Notes: a model not told the origin generated them from the letters alone. A stretch of 64,000 nucleotides of DNA from Thioalkalivibrio sp. HK1 (GCA_000583135.1 JFBG01000011.1:1-64000); one strand, 5' to 3'. Shown: positions 38,038-48,304, counted from the stretch's first letter. Translations and numbers: made by a program.

Positions 38038-39432
38038 ATGCTCCCATCCAGACACTCCTTCGAAGAATGGCGTCCCTTGCTGATCGGCGGGCTGTTGCTG
38101 CTCGTCCTCGATCTCGTTTTCGGGACCCTGCCGTGGCTGATCTTCTCCGGCACATCGGTCGCTTTTTTAAGACAGATTCTTTATGTCCACCGTTTGGATC
38201 GTCTGCTACGCACGCAAGAGGGGAGTTCGATTCGGCGCGATCGTCGGATCTGGGATCGCATCTTCGAACGCTTGGGGCAAGTCCGCCAAGTCAACCGCAA
38301 GCGGAAAAAGCGTTTGCGAAAGTTCGTCAGCCGTTTCGAGCAGGCTTCGGAGGTCATGCCCGATGCGGTGGTGATCCTCGATCGAGGGGGCATCATTCAC
38401 TGGATGAATCAGGCGGCGGATCGCTTGCTCGGCTTGGCCCATCCACGAGATACGGGTCAGCCGATCCTGCATCTGTTGCGCCACCCGAGTCTGACCGATT
38501 ACCTCGAAGCCCGGGAATTCGACGAGCCTTTGGAGATCGAATCCCCGCTCGACGATGCGCTGCGGCTATCGGTGCGGATCGTCCCTTATGGCCTCGGTCA
38601 GCAGTTGATGCTGGTACGCGATATCAGCCATATCCATCGCTTGGAGGCGATACGAAAGGACTTCGTGGCCAATGTCTCGCATGAGCTTCGCAGTCCGCTG
38701 ACCGTCATTCTCGGCTATTTGGAGGCTTTCGAGGGGGACGAGAATTTACCCCCCGATCTGCAAAAGCCGATGGAGCGAATGCACCTGCAGGCGATACGAA
38801 TGCGATCGATCGTCGAAGACTTGCTGAGCCTGTCGCGTTTGGAAACGGTTTCCGGCTCGGCGGAATATGACGAGGTCGATGTCGCAGCGACGATCGAGAT
38901 GGTGGTGCGCGATGTGCGGGCATTGGGCGGCCAGGGGCATACGCTTGAATGCGAGGTGGAGGAGGGTTTGTCGTTGAAAGGAAATCCGGGTGAGATTTAC
39001 AGTGCGATTTCGAATATCGCATTCAATGCCGTTCGCCATACCCCGGCGTTGGGAACGATTCGCATTTCGTGGAACGCAGATCCCCTCGGGCAGGCCGCTT
39101 TGCGCATTTCCGATACCGGAGAGGGAATCGAATCCCATCATCTGGATCGCCTGACCGAGCGCTTCTATCGCATCGACAAGGCGCGTTCTTCGGGCACCGG
39201 GGGCACCGGGCTCGGCCTTGCGATCGTCCGCCATGTGTTGACGCGGCATGACGCTCATCTGATCATCGAAAGCGAGCCGGGGGTCGGTAGCCGTTTTTCC
39301 TGCGTTTTTCCCAAGACCAGAGTGGTGTCGGGTGATGAGGATTTACCGGGCGATACCCCCTTGTTCGAAGGGAGCGAGGATGAGCTCCCCAAGCCCGATC
39401 CGGCTCATCGATGCCCGGGCTCGCCCCTTTGA
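38038..39432 (+). CDS. phoR: Phosphate regulon sensor histidine kinase PhoR
   Basis: A 464-residue protein. Two N-terminal hydrophobic segments (LLIGGLLLLVLDLVFGTLPWLIF, then a short loop) are followed by a charged coil and a PAS domain (MPDAVVILDRGGIIHWMNQAADRLLGL). The dimerisation helix has the phospho-accepting His in FVANVSHELRSPLTV. The ATPase domain has N box NIAFNAVRHTP, G1 SDTGEGI and G2 GGTGLGLAIVRHVL. It senses phosphate starvation through the Pst/PhoU complex. The partner gene phoB, which normally precedes it, is absent here; upstream is the divergent hspQ. It converges on ppk. Confidence 0.88.
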   Translation: MLPSRHSFEEWRPLLIGGLLLLVLDLVFGTLPWLIFSGTSVAFLRQILYVHRLDRLLRTQEGSSIRRDRRIWDRIFERLGQVRQVNRKRKKRLRKFVSRFEQASEVMPDAVVILDRGGIIHWMNQAADRLLGLAHPRDTGQPILHLLRHPSLTDYLEAREFDEPLEIESPLDDALRLSVRIVPYGLGQQLMLVRDISHIHRLEAIRKDFVANVSHELRSPLTVILGYLEAFEGDENLPPDLQKPMERMHLQAIRMRSIVEDLLSLSRLETVSGSAEYDEVDVAATIEMVVRDVRALGGQGHTLECEVEEGLSLKGNPGEIYSAISNIAFNAVRHTPALGTIRISWNADPLGQAALRISDTGEGIESHHLDRLTERFYRIDKARSSGTGGTGLGLAIVRHVLTRHDAHLIIESEPGVGSRFSCVFPKTRVVSGDEDLPGDTPLFEGSEDELPKPDPAHRCPGSPL

Positions 39433-39478
39433 CCCTTCGATGGGAAGACGGGAAGGAGATCGATCCTCGTAGGAGGTC

Positions 39479-41572
39479 CTAGATACCGAGCCTTTTCAAG
39501 ATTTCCTGCTGCGCCGAAACGATCGGCTCCCCCGGAGCGGGGGATTGGCGTTTCCAAGAGCCATCCGCTTCGAGGATCCAAGATTGGATATTGTCTTTCA
39601 AGTAGATGGCGAGTTCGTCGTCGAAGACTTGGCGGCGCAAGGATTCGTCGAGGATCGGAAAGCAAGTTTCGACCCGTTGGATGAGATTGCGGTTCATCCA
39701 GTCCGCGCTGGCGGCGAAAAGTCGGTGATCGCCGTCGTTTTCGAAGAAAAACACTCGACTATGTTCCAAGAATCGGCCGACGACGGAACGCACCTCGATA
39801 TTGTCGGAGATGCCCGGGATCCCGGGGCGTAATCCGCAGACCCCGCGCACGATCAGAGATATCCTCGCCCCCGCTTGCGAGGCGCGATAAAGGGCGCGGA
39901 TGATCCTCGGCTCGGTCAGTGCGTTCATCTTGGCGATGATGCGACCGGGCACTCCCGAGCGCGCGATATCGGCCTCGCGCCGGATGAATTCCAGCAATCC
40001 ATCGTGCAAGGTGAAGGGGGATTGGAGGAGTCTTGTCAGGTGCGAGGCTTGGCCCAATCCGGTCAGCTGCATGAAGATCTCGTGCACATCCTTGCCGATT
40101 TCGGGGTCCGCGGTCAAAAGGCCGATATCGGTATAGCTGCGAGCGGTAACCGCGTGGTAGTTGCCGGTGCCGAGATGGACATAGCGCCGCATCCGATCCC
40201 CCTCCCGGCGGACGATCAACAGCATCTTGGCGTGGGTTTTATAGCCCACCACCCCGTAGACGACATGCGCTCCGGCCTCTTTGAGCTTCTCGGCGAGGGA
40301 GATATTCGCTTCCTCGTCGAAGCGAGCGCGCAGCTCGATGCAGATGGTCACTTCCTTGCCCGCGCGCGCGGCGGCCACGAGGGCATCGACCAGCGCCGAT
40401 TTCGCGCCGACGCGGTAAAGGGTCTGTTTGATTGCGAGAACGTCGGGGTCGGCGGCGGCTTGCCGGACGAGATCGATCACCGGGGCGAAGGACTGAAAGG
40501 GGTGGTGCAGCAGGATATCCCCGGCCGCGATGATATCGAACAGACGGGTGTTTCGGCCTTGGCCGATGCGCGCCGGGAGCCCGGGGGTGAAGGGCGGGTA
40601 TTTTAAATCCCTCCTTTCCACCAGATTGGGCAGCGCGCGCAGCCGATGCAGATTGACCGGGCCGTTGACGCGGAACACCATCTCCTTCGCCAAGCCGAAT
40701 TGGCGCATCAGAAACTCGACGAGATCGTCGGGGCAGTTATCGGCCACTTCCAGCCGAACCTCCTCGCCGTAGCGTCTCGAAGGGAGTTCGCCGACCAGTG
40801 CCCGCATCAGATCGTCCACCTCTTCGGTATCCACGAAAAGATCGCTGTTGCGGGTCACTCGAAATTGATAGCAGCCGATGATCTCCATGCCGGGGAAGAG
40901 ATCCGAAACATGGGCATGGATGACGGAGGACAGGAAGGCGAAATCGTGGCGCTTCGATCCCTCTTCGCCATGATGTGTGGCGTCGCTGAGTTTGATCAGC
41001 CTCGGCAGCAGGCGCGGGGCCTGCACCACGGCCATTTCCCCGGCTTGGCCGAAGGCATCCTCCCCTTTGAGGGAGACGATGAAATTGAGGCTTTTATTGA
41101 GGATCGAGGGGAAGGGGTGAGCGGGATCGAGTCGGATCGGGCTGACGATGGGCAGGATCCGATCGTCGAAATACTTCTTGATCCAAGCGGTTTGCGCTTC
41201 GCTCCACTCCATGCGTCGCACGAAGCGGATTCCCTCTCGCTCCAAAGCCGGAAGGATGTCTTCGTTCAAAAGCCGGTATTGATCGGCGACCAGAGCGTGG
41301 GCCTCGACGCCGATTCGAGCGAGGGTCTCGGTCGGGGACAATCCGTCCGGGGTGTTGCGGGCGGCGCCGTAGCGGATTTGATGGATCAATCCTGCGACCC
41401 GAACTTCGAAGAATTCATCGAGGTTGGAACAGGAAATGCACAGGAATTCCAGCCGTTCCAACAAGGGGGTGTTCAAATCGCAGGCTTGCTCGAAGACCCG
41501 GCGATCGAAGGCCAGTTTTCCGAGCTCGCGGTTGATATAGAAATCCGGATTGTCGAGCGAAGGCGGTTCCAT
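39479..41572 (-). CDS. ppk1: Polyphosphate kinase
   Basis: A 697-residue PPK1. The start ATG 41572 is placed behind AAGGA (MEPPSLDNPDFYINRELGKLAFDRRV). The N-terminal domain is followed by HPFQSFAPVIDLVRQAA. The autophosphorylated His lies in VYGVVGYKTHAKMLLIVRR, a PLD-like motif, and a second one is in YVHLGTGNYHAVTARSYTD. It makes polyphosphate from ATP reversibly. Its neighbour phoR fits shared phosphate control, but the two genes converge, so they are not one operon. Confidence 0.95.
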   Translation of the reverse strand: MEPPSLDNPDFYINRELGKLAFDRRVFEQACDLNTPLLERLEFLCISCSNLDEFFEVRVAGLIHQIRYGAARNTPDGLSPTETLARIGVEAHALVADQYRLLNEDILPALEREGIRFVRRMEWSEAQTAWIKKYFDDRILPIVSPIRLDPAHPFPSILNKSLNFIVSLKGEDAFGQAGEMAVVQAPRLLPRLIKLSDATHHGEEGSKRHDFAFLSSVIHAHVSDLFPGMEIIGCYQFRVTRNSDLFVDTEEVDDLMRALVGELPSRRYGEEVRLEVADNCPDDLVEFLMRQFGLAKEMVFRVNGPVNLHRLRALPNLVERRDLKYPPFTPGLPARIGQGRNTRLFDIIAAGDILLHHPFQSFAPVIDLVRQAAADPDVLAIKQTLYRVGAKSALVDALVAAARAGKEVTICIELRARFDEEANISLAEKLKEAGAHVVYGVVGYKTHAKMLLIVRREGDRMRRYVHLGTGNYHAVTARSYTDIGLLTADPEIGKDVHEIFMQLTGLGQASHLTRLLQSPFTLHDGLLEFIRREADIARSGVPGRIIAKMNALTEPRIIRALYRASQAGARISLIVRGVCGLRPGIPGISDNIEVRSVVGRFLEHSRVFFFENDGDHRLFAASADWMNRNLIQRVETCFPILDESLRRQVFDDELAIYLKDNIQSWILEADGSWKRQSPAPGEPIVSAQQEILKRLGI

Positions 41573-41708
41573 GAAAGCCATCCTTGGGCATCGATGATGC
41601 AAAGCCTTGACCATCGAGTGAAAAGAATAGACCGATCGATGCCTTGCGTGCATTTCGAAGGACTTCGGGATCGGCTTTTATTCGGCCTTTATACTGCCCT
41701 TATAGTTC

Positions 41709-41731
41709 AATCCCGTCAAAGGGGATTTTTT
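41709..41731 (+). terminator. Terminator-like hairpin in the leader of the dienelactone-hydrolase gene
   Basis: AATCCC (41709-41714), a 7-nt loop, then GGGATT (41722-41727), then TTTT. The 6-bp stem plus T run points along the + strand, about 40 bp before the AGGAGG site of the next gene. A -10-like TATACT is at 41690-41695. It could attenuate transcription of the downstream gene, or be chance. Confidence 0.35.
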
Positions 41732-41772
41732 GCTCCGAGATATCGAGGATGAACCGAACAAGGAGGTTAGAG

Positions 41773-42678
41773 ATGAAAAACCCTGCAGCCGAGCGCCGGA
41801 TGACCGCGGCGGATTTCGATCAGGAGTTGCTGGATCTCTATGATTTTTACGCCCACGGCAAGATCACCAAGCGCGAGTTCCTCGATCGAGCGGGCAAATT
41901 CGCCTTGGGCGGGGTGAGCGCGGTGACGCTTTTGAGCATGCTCTCTCCGGATTATGCCTTGGCCGAGCAGGTCGGCTTCAACGATCCCGACATCACCGCC
42001 CGGTACATTACCTATCCCTCCCCCGCAGGTCACGGTGAGGTGCGCGGCTATCGGGTGGCGCCGGCGAATGTCACCGATCCCCGGCCTGCAGTGGTGGTGG
42101 TGCATGAGAATCGCGGCCTGAATCCCTATATCGAGGATGTGGCGCGCCGAGTCGCCAAAGCCGGATTCATCGCTCTCGCTCCGGATGGGCTGACCAGCGT
42201 GGGAGGGTATCCGGGCAATGATGCCGACGGGCGCGAGCTGCAACGCACGGTCGATCGCGAGAAGTTGATGAACGATTTCTTCGCGGCCTATGAATTCCTT
42301 GGCAAGCACTCGGATACCACGGGCAAGGTCGGCTGTGTCGGCTTTTGCTATGGCGGCGGGGTCTGCAATGCGATGGCGGTGGCTTATCCCGAACTATCCG
42401 CATCGGTGCCTTTTTACGGACGCCAAGCGAGTGCCGAGGATGTCGTGCGCATCCAAGCGCCTTTGCTTTTGCATTATGCGGAACTCGACCAGCGAATCAA
42501 CCAGGGTTGGCCCGCTTATGAAGCGGCATTGAAAGAGCATGGCAAGGCCTACACCGCGCATATCTACCCCGGTGTGAACCATGGCTTTCATAACGATTCC
42601 ACACCCCGCTATGACGAGGCCGCAGCGGATCTCGCTTGGGAACGCACCATCGGGTTTTTCAACGAACATCTGATGTAG
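41773..42678 (+). CDS. Dienelactone hydrolase family protein (YghX-like)
   Basis: A 301-residue alpha/beta hydrolase starts at ATG 41773 behind a perfect AGGAGG. Residues 15-75 form a helical N-terminal extension ([32 protein letters not shown]) with a hydrophobic stretch, like a KR-type Tat-related signal seen in YghX proteins. The hydrolase core has the nucleophile Cys in [10 protein letters not shown], the Asp in [11 protein letters not shown] and the His in GVNHGFHND. It would hydrolyse lactones or similar esters; the physiological substrate is unknown. Note that a dienelactone is an intermediate of intradiol aromatic pathways. Confidence 0.85.
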   Translation: MKNPAAERRMTAADFDQELLDLYDFYAHGKITKREFLDRAGKFALGGVSAVTLLSMLSPDYALAEQVGFNDPDITARYITYPSPAGHGEVRGYRVAPANVTDPRPAVVVVHENRGLNPYIEDVARRVAKAGFIALAPDGLTSVGGYPGNDADGRELQRTVDREKLMNDFFAAYEFLGKHSDTTGKVGCVGFCYGGGVCNAMAVAYPELSASVPFYGRQASAEDVVRIQAPLLLHYAELDQRINQGWPAYEAALKEHGKAYTAHIYPGVNHGFHNDSTPRYDEAAADLAWERTIGFFNEHLM

Positions 42679-42768
42679 TGCGCTGGACGATGCGGCAGGT
42701 ATCGAGATGAGCCGGTTTTGCGGCATCGCCTGTCGGCCATCGCCCCGATGCGCAAGGAGCCCTTTTCC

Positions 42769-44469
42769 GTGAGCGAAAAAGCCCATACCCAATCTGCGAT
42801 GGCCGATCGGCCTTGGCATGACGTCTATCCCCCCGGCGTTCCCTTGGATATCGATCCGGATGCTTGGCCTTCTTTGGTTTCGATGATCGAGGATAGTTTT
42901 TCGCATTATGCGGATCGTCCGGCGTTCGAGTGCATGGGCCGGCGTATTTCCTTCGCCGAGATCGATCGCCTGTCGATGGACTTTGCTTCCTGGGCGAGCC
43001 GGTTGCCCAATATCGAAGCCGGAGATCGTATCGCTTTGATGCTGCCCAATATCCTTCAATACCCGGTGGCTCTTTTCGGCGCTTTGCGCGCCGGACTCGT
43101 CGTGGTCAATACCAACCCTCTTTATACCGCGCGCGAATTACGCCATCAACTGATCGACTCCGGGGCGAAGGTGGTGGTGGTGATGGAGAACTTCGCGCAT
43201 ACCGTAGCGGACTGTATCGAGGGTAGTGCGGTCGAGCATGTATTGGTGACGGGGTTCGGGGATATGTTAGGCGCCCCGAAGTCATGGTTCGTCAACCTCG
43301 CCTTGCGCCATATCAAGCGATTGGTGCCGCCTTTTTCGATTCCCGGATCGGTGGGTTGGCACCGGGCTCTCGCTGCCGGTCGCCGGGCCGGGGCGTTCAC
43401 CCCGCCTTCCATCGCAGGCGACGATATCGCCTTCCTTCAGTACACCGGAGGGACCACGGGCGGGGCCAAGGGAGCCATCTTGACCCACCGCAATATGATC
43501 GCCAATGTTTCGCAGGTGGAGGTTTATTTCGCCCCCTTCGTGCGCATGGGCGAGGAGGTGATCATCACCGCGCTGCCGCTTTGTCATATCTTCGCCTTGA
43601 CCGCGAACGGTCTCGCTTTTTTTCGTTTCGGAGCCCTGAATCTGCTGATCCCGAATCCACGCGATCTCGCCGCTTTCGTCAAAACCCTGTCTCGTCGGCG
43701 ATTCAGCGCGATGACCGGTGTCAACACCCTTTTCAACGGGTTGATGAACACCCCCGGATTTTCCCAGATCGACTTTTCCGACCTGCGTTTGGTGGTCGGC
43801 GGCGGCATGGCGGTACAAGAGGGTGTGGCGAGGCGCTGGAAGGAATCGACCGGCGTCGTTCTTCTCGAGGGCTACGGGCTGACGGAGGCCTCCCCGGCGG
43901 TATGCATCATGCCTGCCGACAGCGAGGCCTTCACCGGTTCGGCGGGCGTGCCCTTGCCGGGGACCGAGTGCAAGGTGATCGACGATAAGGGCATGGCCCC
44001 GGCTTCGGGCGAACCCGGCGAGTTATGCGTGCACGGGCCGCAAGTGATGCAAGGTTATTGGCAACGCCCCGAGGAGAGCGAGCGGGTCATCGACGAATCC
44101 GGCTGGTTGCGCACCGGAGATATCGCCACGATCGATGACAAGGGCTTCATCTATATCGTCGATCGCAAGAAAGACATGATCATCGTCTCCGGTTTCAATG
44201 TCTATCCGAACGAGGTCGAGGATCTGATCGCAAGCCACCCCGAGGTGCTCGAAGCGGGGGTGATCGGGGTCAAGGACGAGCAGGGCGAGGAGTCGGTGAA
44301 AGCGATCGTGGTCAAGCGCTCCCCGGGGCTGACGGAAGAGGCGTTGCGCGCTTATTGCCGAGAGCGCGCCGTCGGCTATAAATGCCCTCGCCATATCGAA
44401 TTCGTCGATAGTCTGCCCAAGAGCCATGTCGGCAAGATACTGCGGCGGGATTTGCGGCCATCGACCTGA
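42769..44469 (+). CDS. fadD: Long-chain acyl-CoA synthetase (FadD-like)
   Basis: About 566 residues from GTG 42769, chosen for the AAGGAG nine bases upstream; ATG 42799 (MADRPWHDVYP) is an alternative. The ANL fold is clear: P-loop YTGGTTGGAKGAILTH, GYGLTEASPAV, WLRTGDIATIDDKGFIYIVDRKKDMIIVSG, and the catalytic Lys near the end (LPKSHVGKILRRDL). It activates fatty acids as acyl-AMP and then acyl-CoA. It lies 90 bp after the hydrolase gene, same direction. Confidence 0.9.
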   Translation: MSEKAHTQSAMADRPWHDVYPPGVPLDIDPDAWPSLVSMIEDSFSHYADRPAFECMGRRISFAEIDRLSMDFASWASRLPNIEAGDRIALMLPNILQYPVALFGALRAGLVVVNTNPLYTARELRHQLIDSGAKVVVVMENFAHTVADCIEGSAVEHVLVTGFGDMLGAPKSWFVNLALRHIKRLVPPFSIPGSVGWHRALAAGRRAGAFTPPSIAGDDIAFLQYTGGTTGGAKGAILTHRNMIANVSQVEVYFAPFVRMGEEVIITALPLCHIFALTANGLAFFRFGALNLLIPNPRDLAAFVKTLSRRRFSAMTGVNTLFNGLMNTPGFSQIDFSDLRLVVGGGMAVQEGVARRWKESTGVVLLEGYGLTEASPAVCIMPADSEAFTGSAGVPLPGTECKVIDDKGMAPASGEPGELCVHGPQVMQGYWQRPEESERVIDESGWLRTGDIATIDDKGFIYIVDRKKDMIIVSGFNVYPNEVEDLIASHPEVLEAGVIGVKDEQGEESVKAIVVKRSPGLTEEALRAYCRERAVGYKCPRHIEFVDSLPKSHVGKILRRDLRPST

Positions 44470-44635
44470 AAGACGGGTCGATCCGAAAAGCGAGCAAGCG
44501 GCGAGCGGCAAGGCCGCCGAAGACCCAAGGATTGCCGACCTTCGAACGGTCTTCAATCGATCTTTTTCAGGCTTCCATGACTCGAGTCTTTGCGGATCGA
44601 GTCTTTCGGACCGGGAATGCCATGATTATCGAAGA

Positions 44636-45364
44636 TCACCCATCCGATTCGTTCGGGGGCGCAAGGCGGTATCCATCATCGTCTTGAATCAGCACCGTGC
44701 CTTGTTCGTACCAATCCCCCAATACGATCCGCTTTGCCGGTCCCGAAGGGGTGTTCAAGTCATGGATCGCCGGACGATGGGTATGACCGTGGATCATCAG
44801 CGTCGATTCGTGCTGCGCAAGGGTGCGCACCACCTCTTCGGGGGTGACATCCATGATATCCTCCGGTTTCAGTCGAGAGCGGGATGTCGATGCGCTGCGC
44901 AGGCCTTGGGCTTCTCGTATGCGCGTTTCCATCGGTAGCGAGAGGAATCTGCGTTGATTGTCGACATCGCGGGTATAGCGCCGGAAGGCTTGGTATTCGA
45001 TATCCCGGGTGCATAGCGAATCGCCATGGAGGAGAACCACCGGCTCGGCGGCGATATCGGCGATGAAGGGCTCGGTGAGGAGGCGACAACCGGTGCGCTC
45101 GGCGAAATCGGATCCGAGCAGAAAATCGTGATTGCCGTGCATCGCATTGACCCCGATCCCGGCGCGAACGAGCGCGGCCAAGCCCGCCTCGATATCAAGA
45201 TGGGGCGGCCGATCATCGTCATCGCCGAGCCATTGATCGAAAAGATCGCCCAAAATCCACAAAGACTCCGCTTTTCGTGCCGGTCCTTCCAAGAAGGCGA
45301 GAAAGGCGGCGGTCGCTTCCGGCCGCTCGGCGGCGAGGTGGACATCGCTGATAAAAAGATTCAT
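44636..45364 (-). CDS. lpxH: UDP-2,3-diacylglucosamine hydrolase LpxH
   Basis: A 242-residue calcineurin-like phosphoesterase. MNLFISDVHLAAERP, WILGDLFDQWLGDDD, NAMHGNHDFLLGSDF and LMIHGHTHRPAIHDL provide the Mn ligands. It cleaves UDP-2,3-diacylglucosamine to lipid X on the lipid A pathway, so an outer membrane with LPS is expected. It is divergent from cysS, as in many gammaproteobacteria. Confidence 0.93.
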   Translation of the reverse strand: MNLFISDVHLAAERPEATAAFLAFLEGPARKAESLWILGDLFDQWLGDDDDRPPHLDIEAGLAALVRAGIGVNAMHGNHDFLLGSDFAERTGCRLLTEPFIADIAAEPVVLLHGDSLCTRDIEYQAFRRYTRDVDNQRRFLSLPMETRIREAQGLRSASTSRSRLKPEDIMDVTPEEVVRTLAQHESTLMIHGHTHRPAIHDLNTPSGPAKRIVLGDWYEQGTVLIQDDDGYRLAPPNESDG

Positions 45365-45600
45365 CGTGAAGGAACTCGAAGACTCGACAAGTGAAGGAAA
45401 GAGCGGATAACGCCGCCGAGCGTATCGTTAGCGGCTTCGATCGGCATGGAACGATCGCCATCGACACTCGGAAGGTCTCGCCCCGAGTCGATAAGACGAG
45501 GAGGATCGAAAGACTTTTTCGTTCCATCTTCGTCTCATTGCGATATCGTATCGAGACCCCTTGATGTTTCCTTTCGAACGACACGGAAAACGAACTCGAG

Positions 45601-47058
45601 ATGCTGCGAATCTACAACACCCTGACCCGAAAGCAAGAAGCGCTGCGCCCCATCGAACCCGGCCATATCCGGATCTACGTCTGCGGCATGACCGTTTACG
45701 ACTATTGCCACTTGGGTCATGCCCGGGTGCTCGTGGCCTTCGACGTGGTCGTTCGCTATTTGCGAAGTCTGGGCTATCGGGTCACCTATGTGCGCAATAT
45801 TACGGATATCGATGACAAGATCATCGCTCGCGCCAACGAAAACGGGGAGGATTTTCGGGAGCTGACCCGACGCTTCACCGAATTCATGCACGAGGATTGC
45901 CGAGCCTTGGGGACGCTGCCCCCGGATATCGAGCCCAAGGCGACACAGTATATCGATCGGATCATCGAGATGGTCGAGCGGCTCGTCGAGAAGGGGATTG
46001 CCTATCAAGGAAGTAACGGGGATGTCTATTACGACGTCAGCGCCTTTCCCGATTACGGCAACCTCTCGCATCGTCGCTTGGAGGATATGCGCAGCGGGGC
46101 GCGGGTCGAGGTCGACGAGGCCAAGGACGATCCCCTCGATTTCGTTCTTTGGAAATCGGCCAAGCCCGGGGAGCCGAGCTGGGATTCCCCTTGGGGATCG
46201 GGGCGTCCCGGCTGGCATATCGAATGCTCGGCGATGTCCACCGCTTGTTTGGGTGAGCATTTCGATATTCATGGCGGGGGGATGGATTTGCAATTCCCGC
46301 ACCATGAGAACGAAATCGCCCAAAGCGAAGGGGCGACCGGTTGCAAGTTCGTCAATGTGTGGATGCACAACGGTTTCGTGCGTATCGACGATGAAAAGAT
46401 GTCGAAATCCTTGGGTAATTTTTTCACCACTCGAAGCGTCTTGGAGCGCTATCCCGCCGAGGCGGTGCGTTGCCTGATGCTCTTGAGCCATTATCGAAGC
46501 CCGCTCAACTACTCCACCGAGCAGCTGGATCGGGCGACGGCGGCACTCACCAGGCTCTATACCGCCTTGCGCGGGATCGAGGATCGAGATATCGAAGATC
46601 GAGACGTCGAGAATCGAAAAGACATCGATGATGCATCGATGCCCCGAAAGGCCCCGGATGCGGATATCGCATCTTGGAAGGAGCGTTTTCACGAGGCGAT
46701 GGACGACGATTTCAACACCCCCCAAGCGCTTTCCGTGCTATTCGAACTCGCTCGCGAAATCAATCGACTCAAGGAGGCGCAGCCCTCGGTCGCCCGAGCG
46801 TATGGACGCACCCTGCGCGGGCTGGCCGAAACCTTGGGCTTGCTCGGCGCCGACCCCGAATCCTGGTTGCGGGGGGATTGCCCCGATATCGACGAGGCCG
46901 AGATCGCGGAGTTGATCGATCAAAGAGCCGCCGCCCGGGCGCGCAAGGATTTCGCCGAGGCGGATCGCTTGCGGGAGCGGATAGAGTCCGCCGGTTTTTC
47001 GATCGAGGACGGCGCGCAAAAGACGACATGGCGTCGTGCGCGCCAAGGTGTCGATTGA
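45601..47058 (+). CDS. cysS: Cysteinyl-tRNA synthetase
   Basis: A 485-residue class I synthetase. The HIGH motif appears as HLGHARVL, the zinc Cys residues in YVCGMTVYD and HIECSAMS with [10 protein letters not shown], and the KMSKS motif in [12 protein letters not shown]. The C-terminal helical domain has [18 protein letters not shown]. Residues about 326-353 are a charged near-repeat ([19 protein letters not shown]) in the region before the DALR helix bundle, a low-complexity insertion not usual in CysS. It charges tRNA(Cys). It is followed by the tRNA cluster. Confidence 0.96.
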   Translation: MLRIYNTLTRKQEALRPIEPGHIRIYVCGMTVYDYCHLGHARVLVAFDVVVRYLRSLGYRVTYVRNITDIDDKIIARANENGEDFRELTRRFTEFMHEDCRALGTLPPDIEPKATQYIDRIIEMVERLVEKGIAYQGSNGDVYYDVSAFPDYGNLSHRRLEDMRSGARVEVDEAKDDPLDFVLWKSAKPGEPSWDSPWGSGRPGWHIECSAMSTACLGEHFDIHGGGMDLQFPHHENEIAQSEGATGCKFVNVWMHNGFVRIDDEKMSKSLGNFFTTRSVLERYPAEAVRCLMLLSHYRSPLNYSTEQLDRATAALTRLYTALRGIEDRDIEDRDVENRKDIDDASMPRKAPDADIASWKERFHEAMDDDFNTPQALSVLFELAREINRLKEAQPSVARAYGRTLRGLAETLGLLGADPESWLRGDCPDIDEAEIAELIDQRAAARARKDFAEADRLRERIESAGFSIEDGAQKTTWRRARQGVD

Positions 47059-47100
47059 GGAGATGTCGATTGAGAAGGTCGCTTTTTTGAAATCAGCCTC

Positions 47101-47139
47101 GACCGGCAATGATGACCGGCAATGATGACCGGCAATGAT
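47101..47139. repeat. Three perfect 13-bp tandem repeats
   Basis: GACCGGCAATGAT is repeated exactly three times just after cysS. Three perfect adjacent copies suggest recent slippage. No function evident. Confidence 0.9.
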
Positions 47140-47289
47140 GAAAGGACAAAAATCCCTTTTTCGAATGCCCTTTCGAACGCTCTTCGGATATCCTTTCGAT
47201 GCTTCTTCGGTGCTGTTTCGATGCATTGTCCATCGAATCCATTTGACCCATCGATGTCCGGCGAGTACCATTTACAGGGTCTTGAGCGG

Positions 47290-47366
47290 CGGGGCATGGC
47301 GCAGCCTGGTAGCGCACCTGCTTTGGGAGCAGGGGGTCGGGGGTTCGAATCCCTCTGCCCCGACCA
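47290..47366 (+). tRNA. tRNA-Pro (TGG)
   Basis: Acceptor arm CGGGGCA (47290-47296) pairs with TGCCCCG (47356-47362), followed by encoded ACCA. Anticodon loop TTTGGGA gives anticodon TGG. The T arm contains GGTTCGAATCC. Length is 77 nt. Confidence 0.95.
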
Positions 47367-47538
47367 ATCGCTTTGTCGTTTCGATGAGGTGATGCGGGAT
47401 CGTCGCTCTCGATCGAGAGATCCGCGCCCTTCGGCTCGATTTCGCTCGAATGCCGGCTGCACTGATCGCAGTCGACATCCGCTCATCGAAAGGCCTTGTC
47501 GCCGGACGGCCCAAGGGATGCAATGCAGGAGATATCAT

Positions 47539-47615
47539 GCGCCCGTAGCTCAGATGGATAGAGCAGCGGCCTTCTAAGCCGCGGGTCGCAGGTTCGAATC
47601 CTGCCGGGCGTGCCA
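47539..47615 (+). tRNA. tRNA-Arg (TCT)
   Basis: Acceptor GCGCCCG pairs with CGGGCGT (terminal G-T wobble), then GCCA. The anticodon loop CTTCTAA gives TCT. The D arm TAGCTCAGATGGATAGAGCA and T arm GGTTCGAATCC are canonical. Confidence 0.95.
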
Positions 47616-47856
47616 TCGATGGCGCACGATCGTGGGGGCCTTTTGCGATTCGCCCGATCATCGCTTTGCGAAGGCTTTTTTATCGGATAATCCGAGACAT
47701 GAATGTGCGTGGATGGATGCGGCGCTTGGATGCGAAGATCGTCGGCGAAGGGATGAGTGAAGAGAAGAGTGTTTCCTCGTCGAGCCCGAAATGATCTTGG
47801 CAGGTCTTGAGGCTTCGAATCGAGAAGTCGGGCATGGAATTCAAGACGGTTTCAAT

Positions 47857-47933
47857 GGTGGGCGTAGCTCAGCTGGTAGAGCCCTGGATTGTGGCTCCAG
47901 TGGTCGAGGGTTCGAATCCCTTCGCTCACCCCA
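47857..47933 (+). tRNA. tRNA-His (GTG)
   Basis: The extra 5' G typical of tRNA(His) is encoded at 47857 and faces C before the CCA. The acceptor GTGGGCG pairs with CGCTCAC. The anticodon loop TTGTGGC gives GTG. Confidence 0.95.
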
Positions 47934-48009
47934 TTGCGCGGCTTCGAAAGCCGCTTCGTTCGTTGCTCTCGTTAGGCGGCGCTTGGGTAAAAAACGATTG
48001 GCAAAAGAA

Positions 48010-48085
<76 letters not shown>

Positions 48086-48217
48086 CCGTCATCGATACGA
48101 CGGATATCGATGATGGCGTGGTGATCGTCCCTCGCAGATTTGCGATCGCCGAAGATCGAGGACGAAGTGCGAATCCCTTGCCTTGCAAATAGATCGATCC
48201 TTTATCGATGACACGAT

Positions 48218-48304
48218 GCGAAAGTGGCGAAACTGGTAGACGCGCTGGCTTTAGGTGCCAGTGGGGTTATCCCCTTGAGAGTTCGAGTCTCTCCTTTCGC
48301 ACCA
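48218..48304 (+). tRNA. tRNA-Leu (TAG)
   Basis: An 87-nt type II tRNA with a long variable arm (TGGGGTTATCCCCTT). Acceptor GCGAAAG pairs with CTTTCGC, then ACCA. The anticodon loop TTTAGGT gives TAG. Confidence 0.95.

Noticed and set aside
40646..41752. Plus-strand open frame antisense to ppk
   Set aside because: Composition artefact over a well-conserved gene.
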